Assembly (NCBI RefSeq): GCF_011751765.2
Contig: NZ_CP061169.1
Coordinates: 62,001-126,000 of the forward strand
Direction: 5' to 3'
Length of the DNA stretch: 64,000 bases
DNA from: Paramicrobacterium chengjingii
GTDB lineage: Bacteria > Actinomycetota > Actinomycetes > Actinomycetales > Microbacteriaceae
Translations under genes and position numbers: made by a program
Part shown: positions 26,382 to 33,720 of the stretch, one piece after another
How positions within the stretch are numbered: position 1 is the stretch's first letter
How the letters are laid out: every line of letters begins with the position of its first letter
Notes under the pieces: model-generated
Told to the model about the DNA's origin: nothing
The model's database searches: none
Seen by the model: only the letters and a program-made list of their open reading frames with translations

Positions 26382-26440
26382 TGAGCTTCCTTGCTTGTGA
26401 GCGGATCGGCAGTGATAGGCGAGGCCGTTGCCTTCTGCAG

Positions 26441-26455
26441 CTATGTTTATCATAG
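26441..26455. promoter_or_regulatory. Candidate HxlR operator
   Basis: The dyad CTATG-TTTAT-CATAG lies between the divergent hydrolase and hxlR genes. A further CATAG occurs at 26472-26476. The arms are short, so the assignment rests on position. Confidence 0.4.
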
Positions 26456-26490
26456 TTCGCACTTCGTTGTACATAGTGAAATGATGGAGT

Positions 26491-27207
26491 ATGCCAACAT
26501 CACGCACCTATGCGTCTCACGGAGATGCGTGTGCCACCTCGCACGCGATGGAACTGCTGGGAGATCGATGGACCTACCCTGTGCTGCGAGAACTGATGTT
26601 GTCGCCCAAGCGCTTCGCCGAGCTTCAGGGGGCAGTGCACGGCATCACTCCAGCTGTTCTGACGGCTAGGCTTCGGCACCTCGAAGCATCCGGACTGGTC
26701 AACCGTGAGACGTTGCCCGCACCGGCGAGTGCAACGGTGTATGAACTGACCGACTGGGCTAAAGAGCTGCAGCCTCTCTTCGAGCCACTGGGGCGATGGG
26801 CGCTGAGGTCACCGGTGCGCGACGTCTCCGGGTGCGGGCTCACGCCCGACGCGATCATCCAGTCCATGCTCACGATGGCGCCGAAGATTGCCATGGACCC
26901 GTCGCTGAACATCGAGCTCCGCCTTGTCGATGCGCGCACCCCCCGAGTGAGCGAGCCGTACGTTTACCGGCTTCACTGGGGGCGAGATCTCTCGATCGAG
27001 CGTGGCAACTCGAGTCAGGCGCAAGCCACGGTGTCGGGGGACTCGTCTGACCTGGCCAACGTGCTTTATCAGAACGCCGAGCTGCGCGGCATGGACATCG
27101 TCGGGAACCGGGCAGCACTCGAGCGGCTCATCACCGCGTTCGACGGAGTCATTGACGACGCGATGTCGCACGCCGAGACATCCTCGCACTCGGCATCGAC
27201 GACCTGA
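26491..27207 (+). CDS. HxlR family transcriptional regulator
   Basis: This 238-residue regulator has an HxlR winged helix in the first 110 residues. It begins with the conserved segment DACATSHAMELLGDRWTYPVLRELML and the recognition region TPAVLTARLRHLEASGLV. The C-terminal 120 residues form an SCP2-like extension, as in longer HxlR proteins. One conserved cysteine (DACATSH) is present; HxlR proteins often sense oxidants or electrophiles through such a cysteine. It is divergent from the hydrolase gene and followed by a strong hairpin. Confidence 0.87.
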   Translation: MPTSRTYASHGDACATSHAMELLGDRWTYPVLRELMLSPKRFAELQGAVHGITPAVLTARLRHLEASGLVNRETLPAPASATVYELTDWAKELQPLFEPLGRWALRSPVRDVSGCGLTPDAIIQSMLTMAPKIAMDPSLNIELRLVDARTPRVSEPYVYRLHWGRDLSIERGNSSQAQATVSGDSSDLANVLYQNAELRGMDIVGNRAALERLITAFDGVIDDAMSHAETSSHSASTT

Positions 27208-27214
27208 CACGCGA

Positions 27215-27247
27215 GGCGGGTACCGGAAAAGCGTTCCGGCGCCCGCC
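27215..27247. terminator. Hairpin terminator between hxlR and FBP-domain gene
   Basis: The arms GGCGGG-TA-CCGGAA and TTCCGG-CG-CCCGCC pair around an AAGCG loop (14 positions, two mismatched). It lies between convergent genes and can serve both directions. Confidence 0.7.
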
Positions 27248-27260
27248 CGCAGGACTCTCG

Positions 27261-27752
27261 TCAGCTGCCGTCGCGCACCGACGTCACGAATCGCGTGACA
27301 TTGCTGCGCAGAGCCTCAATGCGTTGAAGACGCGCGCCCTCGACGTCGAACCCCACGTACGCAGTTCGCGGCAGCCGGCGCACGTTCGCGTTGCACTCGA
27401 AGTTGGCGCACGACAGCGTTCCGATGGTGTCGCCCTTTCGCCCGGCGTCACCGGCGCGCTTCGCGACGAAGAATACGACGTCGTTGGGAAGGTGCACGTC
27501 TTCGCACCACGAACATTGCGGGCGGCTGAGCGTTCGTCCCTCGGCCAGTCGCAGCATGATGCCGATCGGTTCGTCGTCGATTAGCGCGACGACATAGCCA
27601 AGTTTGGGGAATTTGCGGTCGCGCCAGCCGAGAAAGTCGAGCGAATCCCAGTCGAGTGAGTCGACGTTCTCGGGCAGCGTCAGCGCCGTGCGTTCACGCT
27701 TTGACGCATTAATGAATGATGAGCGAATCTGCTTTTCCGTGATCGAGTGCAT
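27261..27752 (-). CDS. FBP (elongation factor G-binding, FusB-like) zinc-finger protein
   Basis: This 163-residue protein has the C-terminal FBP treble-clef zinc finger. Cysteine pairs are CSWC and SCANFEC, followed by the NVRRLPRTAYVGFD segment typical of the family. The N-terminal half is helical (MHSITEKQIRSSFINASKRE). FusB-type proteins bind EF-G and rescue it from fusidic acid; actinobacterial FBP proteins are widespread and mostly uncharacterised. The gene stands alone, so the role is inferred only from the domain. Confidence 0.8.
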   Translation of the reverse strand: MHSITEKQIRSSFINASKRERTALTLPENVDSLDWDSLDFLGWRDRKFPKLGYVVALIDDEPIGIMLRLAEGRTLSRPQCSWCEDVHLPNDVVFFVAKRAGDAGRKGDTIGTLSCANFECNANVRRLPRTAYVGFDVEGARLQRIEALRSNVTRFVTSVRDGS

Positions 27753-28108
27753 AAAAGAGCCCTACTGTGTATTGACGACGCCGACGGGCGCTCGCCTGTT
27801 TATCTGTCAATGGTGTACCCGGATGCCGCGGCAATCAGCCGCGCCCGGCGCGCTGTGCGTCGACGGGCCCAGTGTCACAACGTGCAGTGTCAACATCTGC
27901 ACTGCCAGCATTACGCGATGGCAGTAAACACACTGGTGCCCCGACGCGAGGGCAGCACTATCTCGAACCGGCGGACAGAACGCCGGCAACCTCCAAACGC
28001 CCGACGGGCGGAGTGAACGAGAAACTTAACACGCGCCCGAGTATACGCCCCCGCGCGACACAGATTTCCCCTCGCGCTGGATAAAGGTTTAGGTTAGGCT
28101 CAGCTAAC
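27753..28108. other. Intergenic region, 356 bp, no gene recognised
   Basis: This gap holds the promoter of the FBP-domain gene on the left and the IdeR-type box of the iron importer at its right end. Short inverted repeats, GCAGTG-N10-CACTGC and CTGCCA-N11-TGGCAG, lie near 27890-27930. An open frame here (27747-28016) gives a Cys/His-rich peptide with no family resemblance, and I do not accept it. Confidence 0.5.
28089..28107. promoter_or_regulatory. IdeR/DmdR-type iron box
   Basis: TTAGGTTAGGCTCAGCTAA matches the actinobacterial consensus TTAGGTTAGGCTAACCTAA at 17 of 19 positions. It ends one base before the GTG start of the ATPase gene at 28109. Iron-dependent repression of the importer is the clear inference. 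Confidence 0.88.
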
Positions 28109-28927
28109 GTGGAAGCGATTGAACTTGCAGCCGAGCATCTCGAGCTGAGCTACGAGCGTGAGGCCGTTGTGCACGACGTGTCTCTGGAAATCACGCCGGG
28201 AGCCGTCACTGCGTTGATCGGCCCGAATGGCAGCGGTAAATCCACTGTGCTCCGTTCGATGGCACGGCTGCACCCGGTGACGTCAGGCACCGTGCGGCTC
28301 CGGGTGGGAGACGATCAGAGCGAAGTCCGCGCCGTGAGCGCACGAGAGTTCGCCCGTCGGGTCACGCTGCTTTCCCAATCGCGGCCTCATCCGTCTGGCC
28401 TCAGCGTGCGGGATGTCGTCGCCTACGGCCGTCACCCCCATCGTCGCCGCTTCGCCGCCCTGACCGAGGCCGATGGCGCCGCGATCGACAAAGCACTGCT
28501 GCTGACAGGCACCGAGCGCATGGCCGATCGCGCCGTTGATCAACTGTCCGGTGGCGAACTGCAGCGCGTCTGGCTTGCCACCTGTCTCGCGCAAGACACC
28601 GGTGTTCTGCTTCTTGACGAACCGACGAACCACCTCGATCTTCGCTACCAGGTCGAGATTCTCGACCTCATGCGTGAGCTCGCCGACGACCACGGCACCG
28701 CAGTGGGCGTGGTGCTGCACGATCTCAACCACGCTGCAGCGGTCGCCGACCACGTTGTGCTGCTGAGCGCGGGGCGCGTGCGTGCCACAGGCTCGCCTGC
28801 AGAGGTGTTCGGCGCCGGAGTGCTCTCTGAGGTGTACGGCATTCCGATCGTGTCGCGCCTCGATGACGATTCGGGGCTCATGCGCGTCGAGTCGCTGCCC
28901 CGTCGCTGCCTGGCTCGCGCGCTTTAA
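28109..28927 (+). CDS. Iron-siderophore ABC transporter ATP-binding protein (FecE-like)
   Basis: This 272-residue ATPase has Walker A GPNGSGKST, signature LSGGELQR, Walker B LLLDEPTNHLD and a switch His in VVLHDLNHA. The subfamily is FepC/FecE. The GTG at 28109 is the first possible start, because an in-frame TAG lies inside the iron box, and it has no ribosome binding site. It is the first gene of an importer operon: ATPase, lipoprotein, fused permease. It acts at the inner face of the membrane. Confidence 0.92.
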   Translation: MEAIELAAEHLELSYEREAVVHDVSLEITPGAVTALIGPNGSGKSTVLRSMARLHPVTSGTVRLRVGDDQSEVRAVSAREFARRVTLLSQSRPHPSGLSVRDVVAYGRHPHRRRFAALTEADGAAIDKALLLTGTERMADRAVDQLSGGELQRVWLATCLAQDTGVLLLDEPTNHLDLRYQVEILDLMRELADDHGTAVGVVLHDLNHAAAVADHVVLLSAGRVRATGSPAEVFGAGVLSEVYGIPIVSRLDDDSGLMRVESLPRRCLARAL

Positions 28928-28986
28928 GTCACGCTGCCGCCGCAGCATCCGCCCCACACCCCTCCCATTTCACGGAAAGTAGATCC

Positions 28987-30024
28987 ATGCCACGGCGAAT
29001 CACCACAGCATCCGTCACCACCTTTGCGGCTCTCACCGCCCTCGCGCTCACCGGCTGCGGCACGACGACGGTCGAAGCGGACGGCGCCGACGCCGCACAG
29101 GATCCGGTCTCACAGTCGTGTGACAACGACACGACAGAAACGACGACGGATGCTGTGTCGCTGACCGACGATCTCGGTCGCACTGTTGAGCTCGACAAAC
29201 CGGCTGAGCGCGTTGCCGTTCTCGAGTGGCAGCAGACCGAAGATTTGCTGAGCCTGTGCGTGACGCCCGTTGCTGTGGCCGATGCCGAGGGCTACTCCAC
29301 GTGGGACACTGCCGAAGCCTTGCCCAAGGGTGTTGCCGACGTCGGCACGCGGCAAGAGCCCAACCTCGACGCCATCTTCGGCGCCGATCCCGACCTGGTG
29401 ATCGTTGAGGTGTCGTCGCCGGATGACGAGATCGTCTCGCAGCTTGAGGCATACGACGTGCCGGTGCTTGCGACGGTGGGGGCGGATGCTGCTGACCCCA
29501 TCCAGCACATGAAAGACACATTCTCGCTCATCGCAGATGCGACGGGCCGTAGTGAGCGCGCCGCCGCCGTGCTTGACGACTTCGACACGGCGCTCGCCGA
29601 CGCGAAGGCCGCGGTCGGCGACGCCGACCTGGCGACGACGGACTTCGTCTACTTCGACGGTTGGGTTCAGGGTGGCAACGTCGCCATCAGACCGTTCGGC
29701 CAGGGTTCGCTCTTTGGCGAGCTGGGTGAGAAGCTCGGACTCACAAACGTCTGGGAGGGCGAGGTCGACCCGACCTACGGGCTCGGTCAGACCGACGTCG
29801 AGGGTCTCGTCGAGGTGGGCGACGCACTGATGTTCTACACCGGAACGGACGACGCCGAGTCAGACAGCATCGTCGATCTGCTCGCGGACAACGAGATCTG
29901 GACGTCGCTTCCCTCTGTTGAGAACGGCGACACCTATGCGTTCCCCGCGGGCATTTGGACATTTGGCGGACCGCGTTCTGCTGAGCAGGCAATCGACGCC
30001 TACGTCGAGCTGCTCACGGCATAG
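28987..30024 (+). CDS. Iron-siderophore ABC transporter substrate-binding lipoprotein
   Basis: This 345-residue extracytoplasmic protein has a signal peptide ending in the lipobox LTGC with Cys24. A periplasmic-binding-protein type 2 (FecB/FhuD) domain begins around residue 60: VSLTDDLGRTVELDKPAERVAVLEW is typical. A GGAAAG ribosome binding site precedes the ATG. It lies between the ATPase and the permease genes and would capture a ferric siderophore; the siderophore itself cannot be told. Only 6 bp separate it from the permease gene. Confidence 0.92.
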   Translation: MPRRITTASVTTFAALTALALTGCGTTTVEADGADAAQDPVSQSCDNDTTETTTDAVSLTDDLGRTVELDKPAERVAVLEWQQTEDLLSLCVTPVAVADAEGYSTWDTAEALPKGVADVGTRQEPNLDAIFGADPDLVIVEVSSPDDEIVSQLEAYDVPVLATVGADAADPIQHMKDTFSLIADATGRSERAAAVLDDFDTALADAKAAVGDADLATTDFVYFDGWVQGGNVAIRPFGQGSLFGELGEKLGLTNVWEGEVDPTYGLGQTDVEGLVEVGDALMFYTGTDDAESDSIVDLLADNEIWTSLPSVENGDTYAFPAGIWTFGGPRSAEQAIDAYVELLTA

Positions 30025-30030
30025 GCCCCC

Positions 30031-32139
30031 GTGCAGCGCACCGACACAGCACCGTCCGCCGCGCAGTCGCCGGGCAGTGCACGGCGTGCGGGTGCTCTGG
30101 CCCGCGGGTTCAGCGCCGCAGGAGCCCTCGTCGGCCTCGCTGTGCTCGTTGCGCTCGCCGCAGTGTGGCACATGACGCAGGGAACGTCTGCCGTCGGCTT
30201 TGCCGACATGATCCGGATGCTTTCGGGCGGCGTCGCCGACAGCAGCGTGAGCACAGCGGACGTGCTGCTCGGGTCTCGCCTGCCGCGCGTCGCAGCGGGC
30301 ATCCTCGTGGGAATCGCCCTCGGAGTTGCCGGTGCGCTTTTCCAGTCGCTTGCGCGCAACGCGCTTGCCTCACCGGACACGCTCGCGGTCACGGCCGGGT
30401 CATACTTCGCGGTCACCGCCGTCGCCGCGTTCGGCATCGCCGTTCCGTTGTGGGCCTCCGGCGGCGTCGCCTTCGTCGGCGGTCTGCTCGCGGCGGCACT
30501 CGTGATGAGCCTCGCCGGCGGCGCCGGGGCATCGACAACTCGGCTCATCCTGGCCGGAACCGCCACAGCACTTGCCGTTCAGGCCGGCACGTCGACGTTG
30601 CTCATTCTCTTTGCCGAAGAGACGACGAGCCTGTTCGCGTGGGGCAGCGGGTCGCTCAGCCAACTCGGCCTCGATAACGCCGGGCGCTGCGCACCGGTCA
30701 TCATTGTGGCAACGGGTCTCGCGATGCTGCTGGCGAGACGACTCGACCTGCTGGGGCTCGGCGACGACGCTGCCTCTGTGCTCGGCGTGCCGATTCGCAC
30801 GACTCGGTCCGTCGGCATCCTGATCGCCGTCGTACTCACGGCCACCGCCGTCACACTCGCGGGCCCGATCGGTTTTGTCGGCCTATGTGCTCCCGTTGTG
30901 ACACGGCTTATTGCCCGGGTCGTCCCTGTTCTGCACAGGCACGTCGTCATGATTCCCGCGTCCGGGCTCGTGGGCGCGCTCATTGTGATCGTCTCGGATG
31001 CTGTTTTGCGCGCGATCATCGGGGCGGATGCCGCAATCGCGGTGCCGACCGGAGTGACGACGACGCTGCTCGGCGCACTTGTGCTCGTGCTCCTAGCCCG
31101 GCGTGCCCGCGACTCCGGGCCGACGCGACAGCCCCGTGCAGCTCGCACAATCGTGCACGGATCTCGTCGAACCGCGGTCATTGCCATTACGCTCGCAGTG
31201 CTCGTCGTTGTCGCCGTCGTCCTCGCGCTGCTGGCGGGCGAACGGTGGCTGCTGACCGGCGACATCGCGCTCTGGCTGCAGAACAACGCGGCTCCCGTGA
31301 TCGCCCACGCGCTCGATGGGCGCGCACCGCGGGTGACTGCAGCCCTTCTCGCAGGAGCGGCACTCGCGCTCGCCGGAACGTTCGTGCAGGCGAGCGCTCG
31401 CAACCCCCTCGCCGAGCCCGGCATTCTCGGCATCACGGGCGGTGCGGGGCTGGGCGCTGTCATCATCGTGACGTTGGTCTCGGGCGGCGGCGGCGTCGTC
31501 ATGACGGCTGCGGCTATCGGCGGGGCCCTGCTGGCGTTCGCCCTCGTCTACACGCTCTCGTGGCGCGGTGGCATGAACACCGATCGGCTCGTGCTCATCG
31601 GAATCGGGCTCTGGTACGGATTCACCGCCCTCACCACGTTCATCCTGGTGCGCGCGAACCCGTGGGATACGCCGGCGATCTTCACGTGGCTGTCGGGTTC
31701 GACGTATGGGCGGGGCTGGGCAGAGGTTCTCCCGGTGGGCATTGCTCTTGTCGCTGCAATTCCGCTTGCCGTTGTGTGGCGGCGCGAACTCGACCTGCTC
31801 TCACTCGACGACGACACGCCACGCCTTGTCGGCGTCGCGCGGGAGCGTGTGCGATTCGGGGTGCTCATCACAGCTGCCGTGCTTGCTGCGCTGAGCGTGT
31901 CAGCGGTCGGCGTCGTCGGATTCGTCGGCCTCGTCGCACCGCATGCGGCTCGAGCCCTTGTGGGCAGCCGCCATGCGCGTGTTGCCCCTGTCGCCATGAT
32001 GCTTGGCGCGCTGCTTCTCGTGGTGGCGGATGCGCTCGGGCGCACGATCATCGCGCCAGCGCAGATCCCCGCGGGACTCATTGTGGCGATCATCGGTGCG
32101 CCGTACTTCGTGTACCTCCTCGCGCGCTCGCGTGCGTGA
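30031..32139 (+). CDS. Fused double FecCD-type permease (FhuB-like)
   Basis: This 702-residue protein carries two FecCD permease units in tandem, about residues 30-355 and 385-700. Each has the typical sequence (ARNALASPDTLAVTAG and ARNPLAEPGILGITGG) and the C-terminal GPIGFVGLCAP or GVVGFVGLVAP. One polypeptide therefore forms the whole membrane channel, as in FhuB. It starts at GTG 30031, 6 bp after the binding-protein gene. It completes the iron importer operon. Confidence 0.93.
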   Translation: MQRTDTAPSAAQSPGSARRAGALARGFSAAGALVGLAVLVALAAVWHMTQGTSAVGFADMIRMLSGGVADSSVSTADVLLGSRLPRVAAGILVGIALGVAGALFQSLARNALASPDTLAVTAGSYFAVTAVAAFGIAVPLWASGGVAFVGGLLAAALVMSLAGGAGASTTRLILAGTATALAVQAGTSTLLILFAEETTSLFAWGSGSLSQLGLDNAGRCAPVIIVATGLAMLLARRLDLLGLGDDAASVLGVPIRTTRSVGILIAVVLTATAVTLAGPIGFVGLCAPVVTRLIARVVPVLHRHVVMIPASGLVGALIVIVSDAVLRAIIGADAAIAVPTGVTTTLLGALVLVLLARRARDSGPTRQPRAARTIVHGSRRTAVIAITLAVLVVVAVVLALLAGERWLLTGDIALWLQNNAAPVIAHALDGRAPRVTAALLAGAALALAGTFVQASARNPLAEPGILGITGGAGLGAVIIVTLVSGGGGVVMTAAAIGGALLAFALVYTLSWRGGMNTDRLVLIGIGLWYGFTALTTFILVRANPWDTPAIFTWLSGSTYGRGWAEVLPVGIALVAAIPLAVVWRRELDLLSLDDDTPRLVGVARERVRFGVLITAAVLAALSVSAVGVVGFVGLVAPHAARALVGSRHARVAPVAMMLGALLLVVADALGRTIIAPAQIPAGLIVAIIGAPYFVYLLARSRA

Positions 32140-32191
32140 GCGGCATCCGGGCGATCGTCCAGGCTGCGGGTCTTGATAGCGTCAGTGAACT

Positions 32192-32587
32192 ATGGAGCGC
32201 ACACGAACGCGTCGCCGCGGGCTGGTCACCGTATTGATGATTGTGGTGTGCGCACTACTACTTGTCTATGTGGGACGGGTCTTCTGGCTGTACGCGGGTG
32301 CCACCGAAGGGGATGTTCCCTCATCCTCTTCGATTCCGCTCCCTGGCGGCAGCCAAGTCGTCAACGTGATCACCGACTGCGGGTCGGGCGGATGCTGGTC
32401 GCTCATCGAAGTGCGCCCGCCGGACGGTTCGACGCCAGAGGATCTCGCTCGTGAGCTCGGAGCAGATCCTCAAGCGAAGATCGCCGGCAACCTGATTGAT
32501 CCTCGAACCATCTGGTTGTGGGCGGAGCCGAAGGGCGACCTCCTCAGCATCCGGGCCGACTACTGGTCGTCAGAATGGGTCCCCTGA
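32192..32587 (+). CDS. Small membrane-anchored protein of unknown function
   Basis: This 131-residue protein has one N-terminal transmembrane helix (about residues 11-32) after a positively charged start (MERTRTRRR), so the remaining 100 residues are probably outside. The exposed part has two cysteines (TDCGSGGCWSL) that could form a disulphide. I recognise no family. A membrane protein of similar plan lies at 37331-37906. It starts 52 bp after the permease gene but has no clear link to iron uptake. Confidence 0.55.
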   Translation: MERTRTRRRGLVTVLMIVVCALLLVYVGRVFWLYAGATEGDVPSSSSIPLPGGSQVVNVITDCGSGGCWSLIEVRPPDGSTPEDLARELGADPQAKIAGNLIDPRTIWLWAEPKGDLLSIRADYWSSEWVP

Positions 32588-32837
32588 GCCTCGAGGTGCG
32601 TCGGGGGACCCAGCGCTCAAGTGCAGCGAATTGGGCGGGGCACAAAATCAAGTGACTCCAACTCTCGATCGAGATATGCTGATCGGTGAAGTCCCCGGCG
32701 TACGCCTCTGTCTAACTAGAATCGGCAAGCAGTCGGGGTTTTTCTTTGCCGAACCTGCTTCACCACTTCCAAGGTTGGAGTTAGATCGGCACCGAAGACC
32801 TTGTGCCGCTACAGCGTTCGAACGCCGAGCCGAATCG
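32588..32837. other. Intergenic region, 250 bp, nested inverted repeats
   Basis: I see no gene here. An 8-bp inverted repeat (ACTCCAAC 32655-32662, GTTGGAGT 32774-32781) encloses the palindrome TCTCGATCGAGA (32663-32674) and a second repeat TCGGCAA/TTGCCGA (32722-32728, 32746-32752). It could be a structured RNA or a remnant of mobile DNA beside the toxin-antitoxin genes. Confidence 0.4.
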
Positions 32838-33242
32838 TCAGACGCGAATCACAGTAACGCCATGAGCGCCCTCAAGTGGATCGAAGTCGTCGTCTTGCGT
32901 CACGATGGGAACCCCGTTGGCGGCCGCTGTCGCCGCGATCCAGAGGTCATTGACGTTGACGCGGCGGCCGCTCTCGGCGAGATGTACTCTCAGGCGCGCC
33001 CAATGAGCTGCAACTTCGGCATCAATCGCGAGCAATTCGATGTCCATCGTGGACTCTAGCGTGGACAGCCGTCGCGCGCGAACGTCGACGTCGGCGATAC
33101 TCAGCACACCGGCCTGCAACTCAGCGATCGTCACCGGACAGATAACACTCTGGTCTGGCAGCATCTCGGCATTCATTGGTCGACCTGACTCAAGGGCTAT
33201 GAACACGCTCGTGTCGAGAAGGCCTTTCGCAGCAGGACGCAT
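32838..33242 (-). CDS. vapC: VapC toxin, PIN-domain ribonuclease
   Basis: This 134-residue PIN-domain protein is a probable endoribonuclease toxin. Conserved acidic residues are visible: Asp10 in LLDTSVFIALE, the Glu in TIAELQAGV, the Asp of NVNDLWIAATA and Asp near 117 in VTQDDDFDPL. Its ATG overlaps the stop of the antitoxin gene by one base (TGATG on the minus strand), so the two are translated together. The length is normal for the family and the active site appears intact. Confidence 0.92.
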   Translation of the reverse strand: MRPAAKGLLDTSVFIALESGRPMNAEMLPDQSVICPVTIAELQAGVLSIADVDVRARRLSTLESTMDIELLAIDAEVAAHWARLRVHLAESGRRVNVNDLWIAATAAANGVPIVTQDDDFDPLEGAHGVTVIRV

Positions 33243-33502
33243 CAGCGGATCGGGCCGAGGTCGTCAGTGGTCTCGCCAGCCAACAACGCCAAATCTTCGC
33301 GAAGTCCAGAATCGGCCTGCGTTCGGCTCAGGCGCCGTGTGAGGTCTGCGCGTGAAATTGGCCTTCGACGCGCCGAACGCACCGGTGTGAGCTCTGCGAC
33401 TGGACGACCGCGGGAGGTGATTGTCACGGGCTCACCTGCTTCTACTCGTCGCAGGACTTCGGCGGTGCTATTCCGGAGTTCTCGTGCTGCTATCTCAGCC
33501 AT
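33242..33502 (-). CDS. vapB: VapB antitoxin (Phd/YefM type)
   Basis: This 86-residue antitoxin starts at the ATG complementary to 33500-33502. The N-terminal part, MAEIAARELRNSTAEVLRRVEAGE followed by VTITSRGRPVAEL, is the Phd/YefM DNA-binding fold. The C-terminal tail should wrap the VapC toxin. The open frame continues 41 codons upstream, but the operator at 33501-33518 overlaps the chosen start, as expected for autoregulation. Confidence 0.9.
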   Translation of the reverse strand: MAEIAARELRNSTAEVLRRVEAGEPVTITSRGRPVAELTPVRSARRRPISRADLTRRLSRTQADSGLREDLALLAGETTDDLGPIR

Positions 33503-33518
33503 GCTACAAGTGTAGCAT
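33501..33518. promoter_or_regulatory. VapBC autoregulatory operator
   Basis: The 18-bp dyad ATGCTACA-AG-TGTAGCAT overlaps the vapB start codon. A third half-site, ATGTAGC, follows at 33521-33527. This is typical of conditional autorepression by the toxin-antitoxin complex. Confidence 0.75.
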
Positions 33519-33584
33519 TTATGTAGCCGTTTACTGGGGTGTGCGGCGCTATCTGCACGCTCACGTGCTTCAGAAGCGTCCGTA

Positions 33585-33611
33585 ATATTCTGCAGGTTTG
33601 CTTCAGAATAT
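33585..33611. promoter_or_regulatory. Inverted repeat upstream of putA
   Basis: Perfect 8-bp arms ATATTCTG and CAGAATAT are separated by 11 nt, about 110 bp before the putA start. A GCTTCAGAA sequence is also present twice (near 33568 and 33600). It is a candidate site for a proline-responsive regulator, inferred from position only. Confidence 0.45.
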
Positions 33612-33720
33612 GAGTGAAAAAACATCGCTTTACTTCATGCTTGCGCGGGGCGAGACTGGCAGTCTGACGTCCGTAATCACCTGCGAGCATCGCCGCTCGC
33701 ACGCTCGTGAAAGGCACATC

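Noticed and set aside
27747..28016. 89-codon frame giving a Cys/His-rich peptide (CHNVQCQHLHCQHY)
   Set aside because: The cysteines and histidines come from short inverted repeats in the DNA. There is no ribosome binding site and no known zinc-finger spacing that I recognise.
32496..33059. 187-codon plus-strand frame spanning the gap before vapC
   Set aside because: It overlaps the 3' end of one gene and most of vapC in antisense, and shows no family resemblance.
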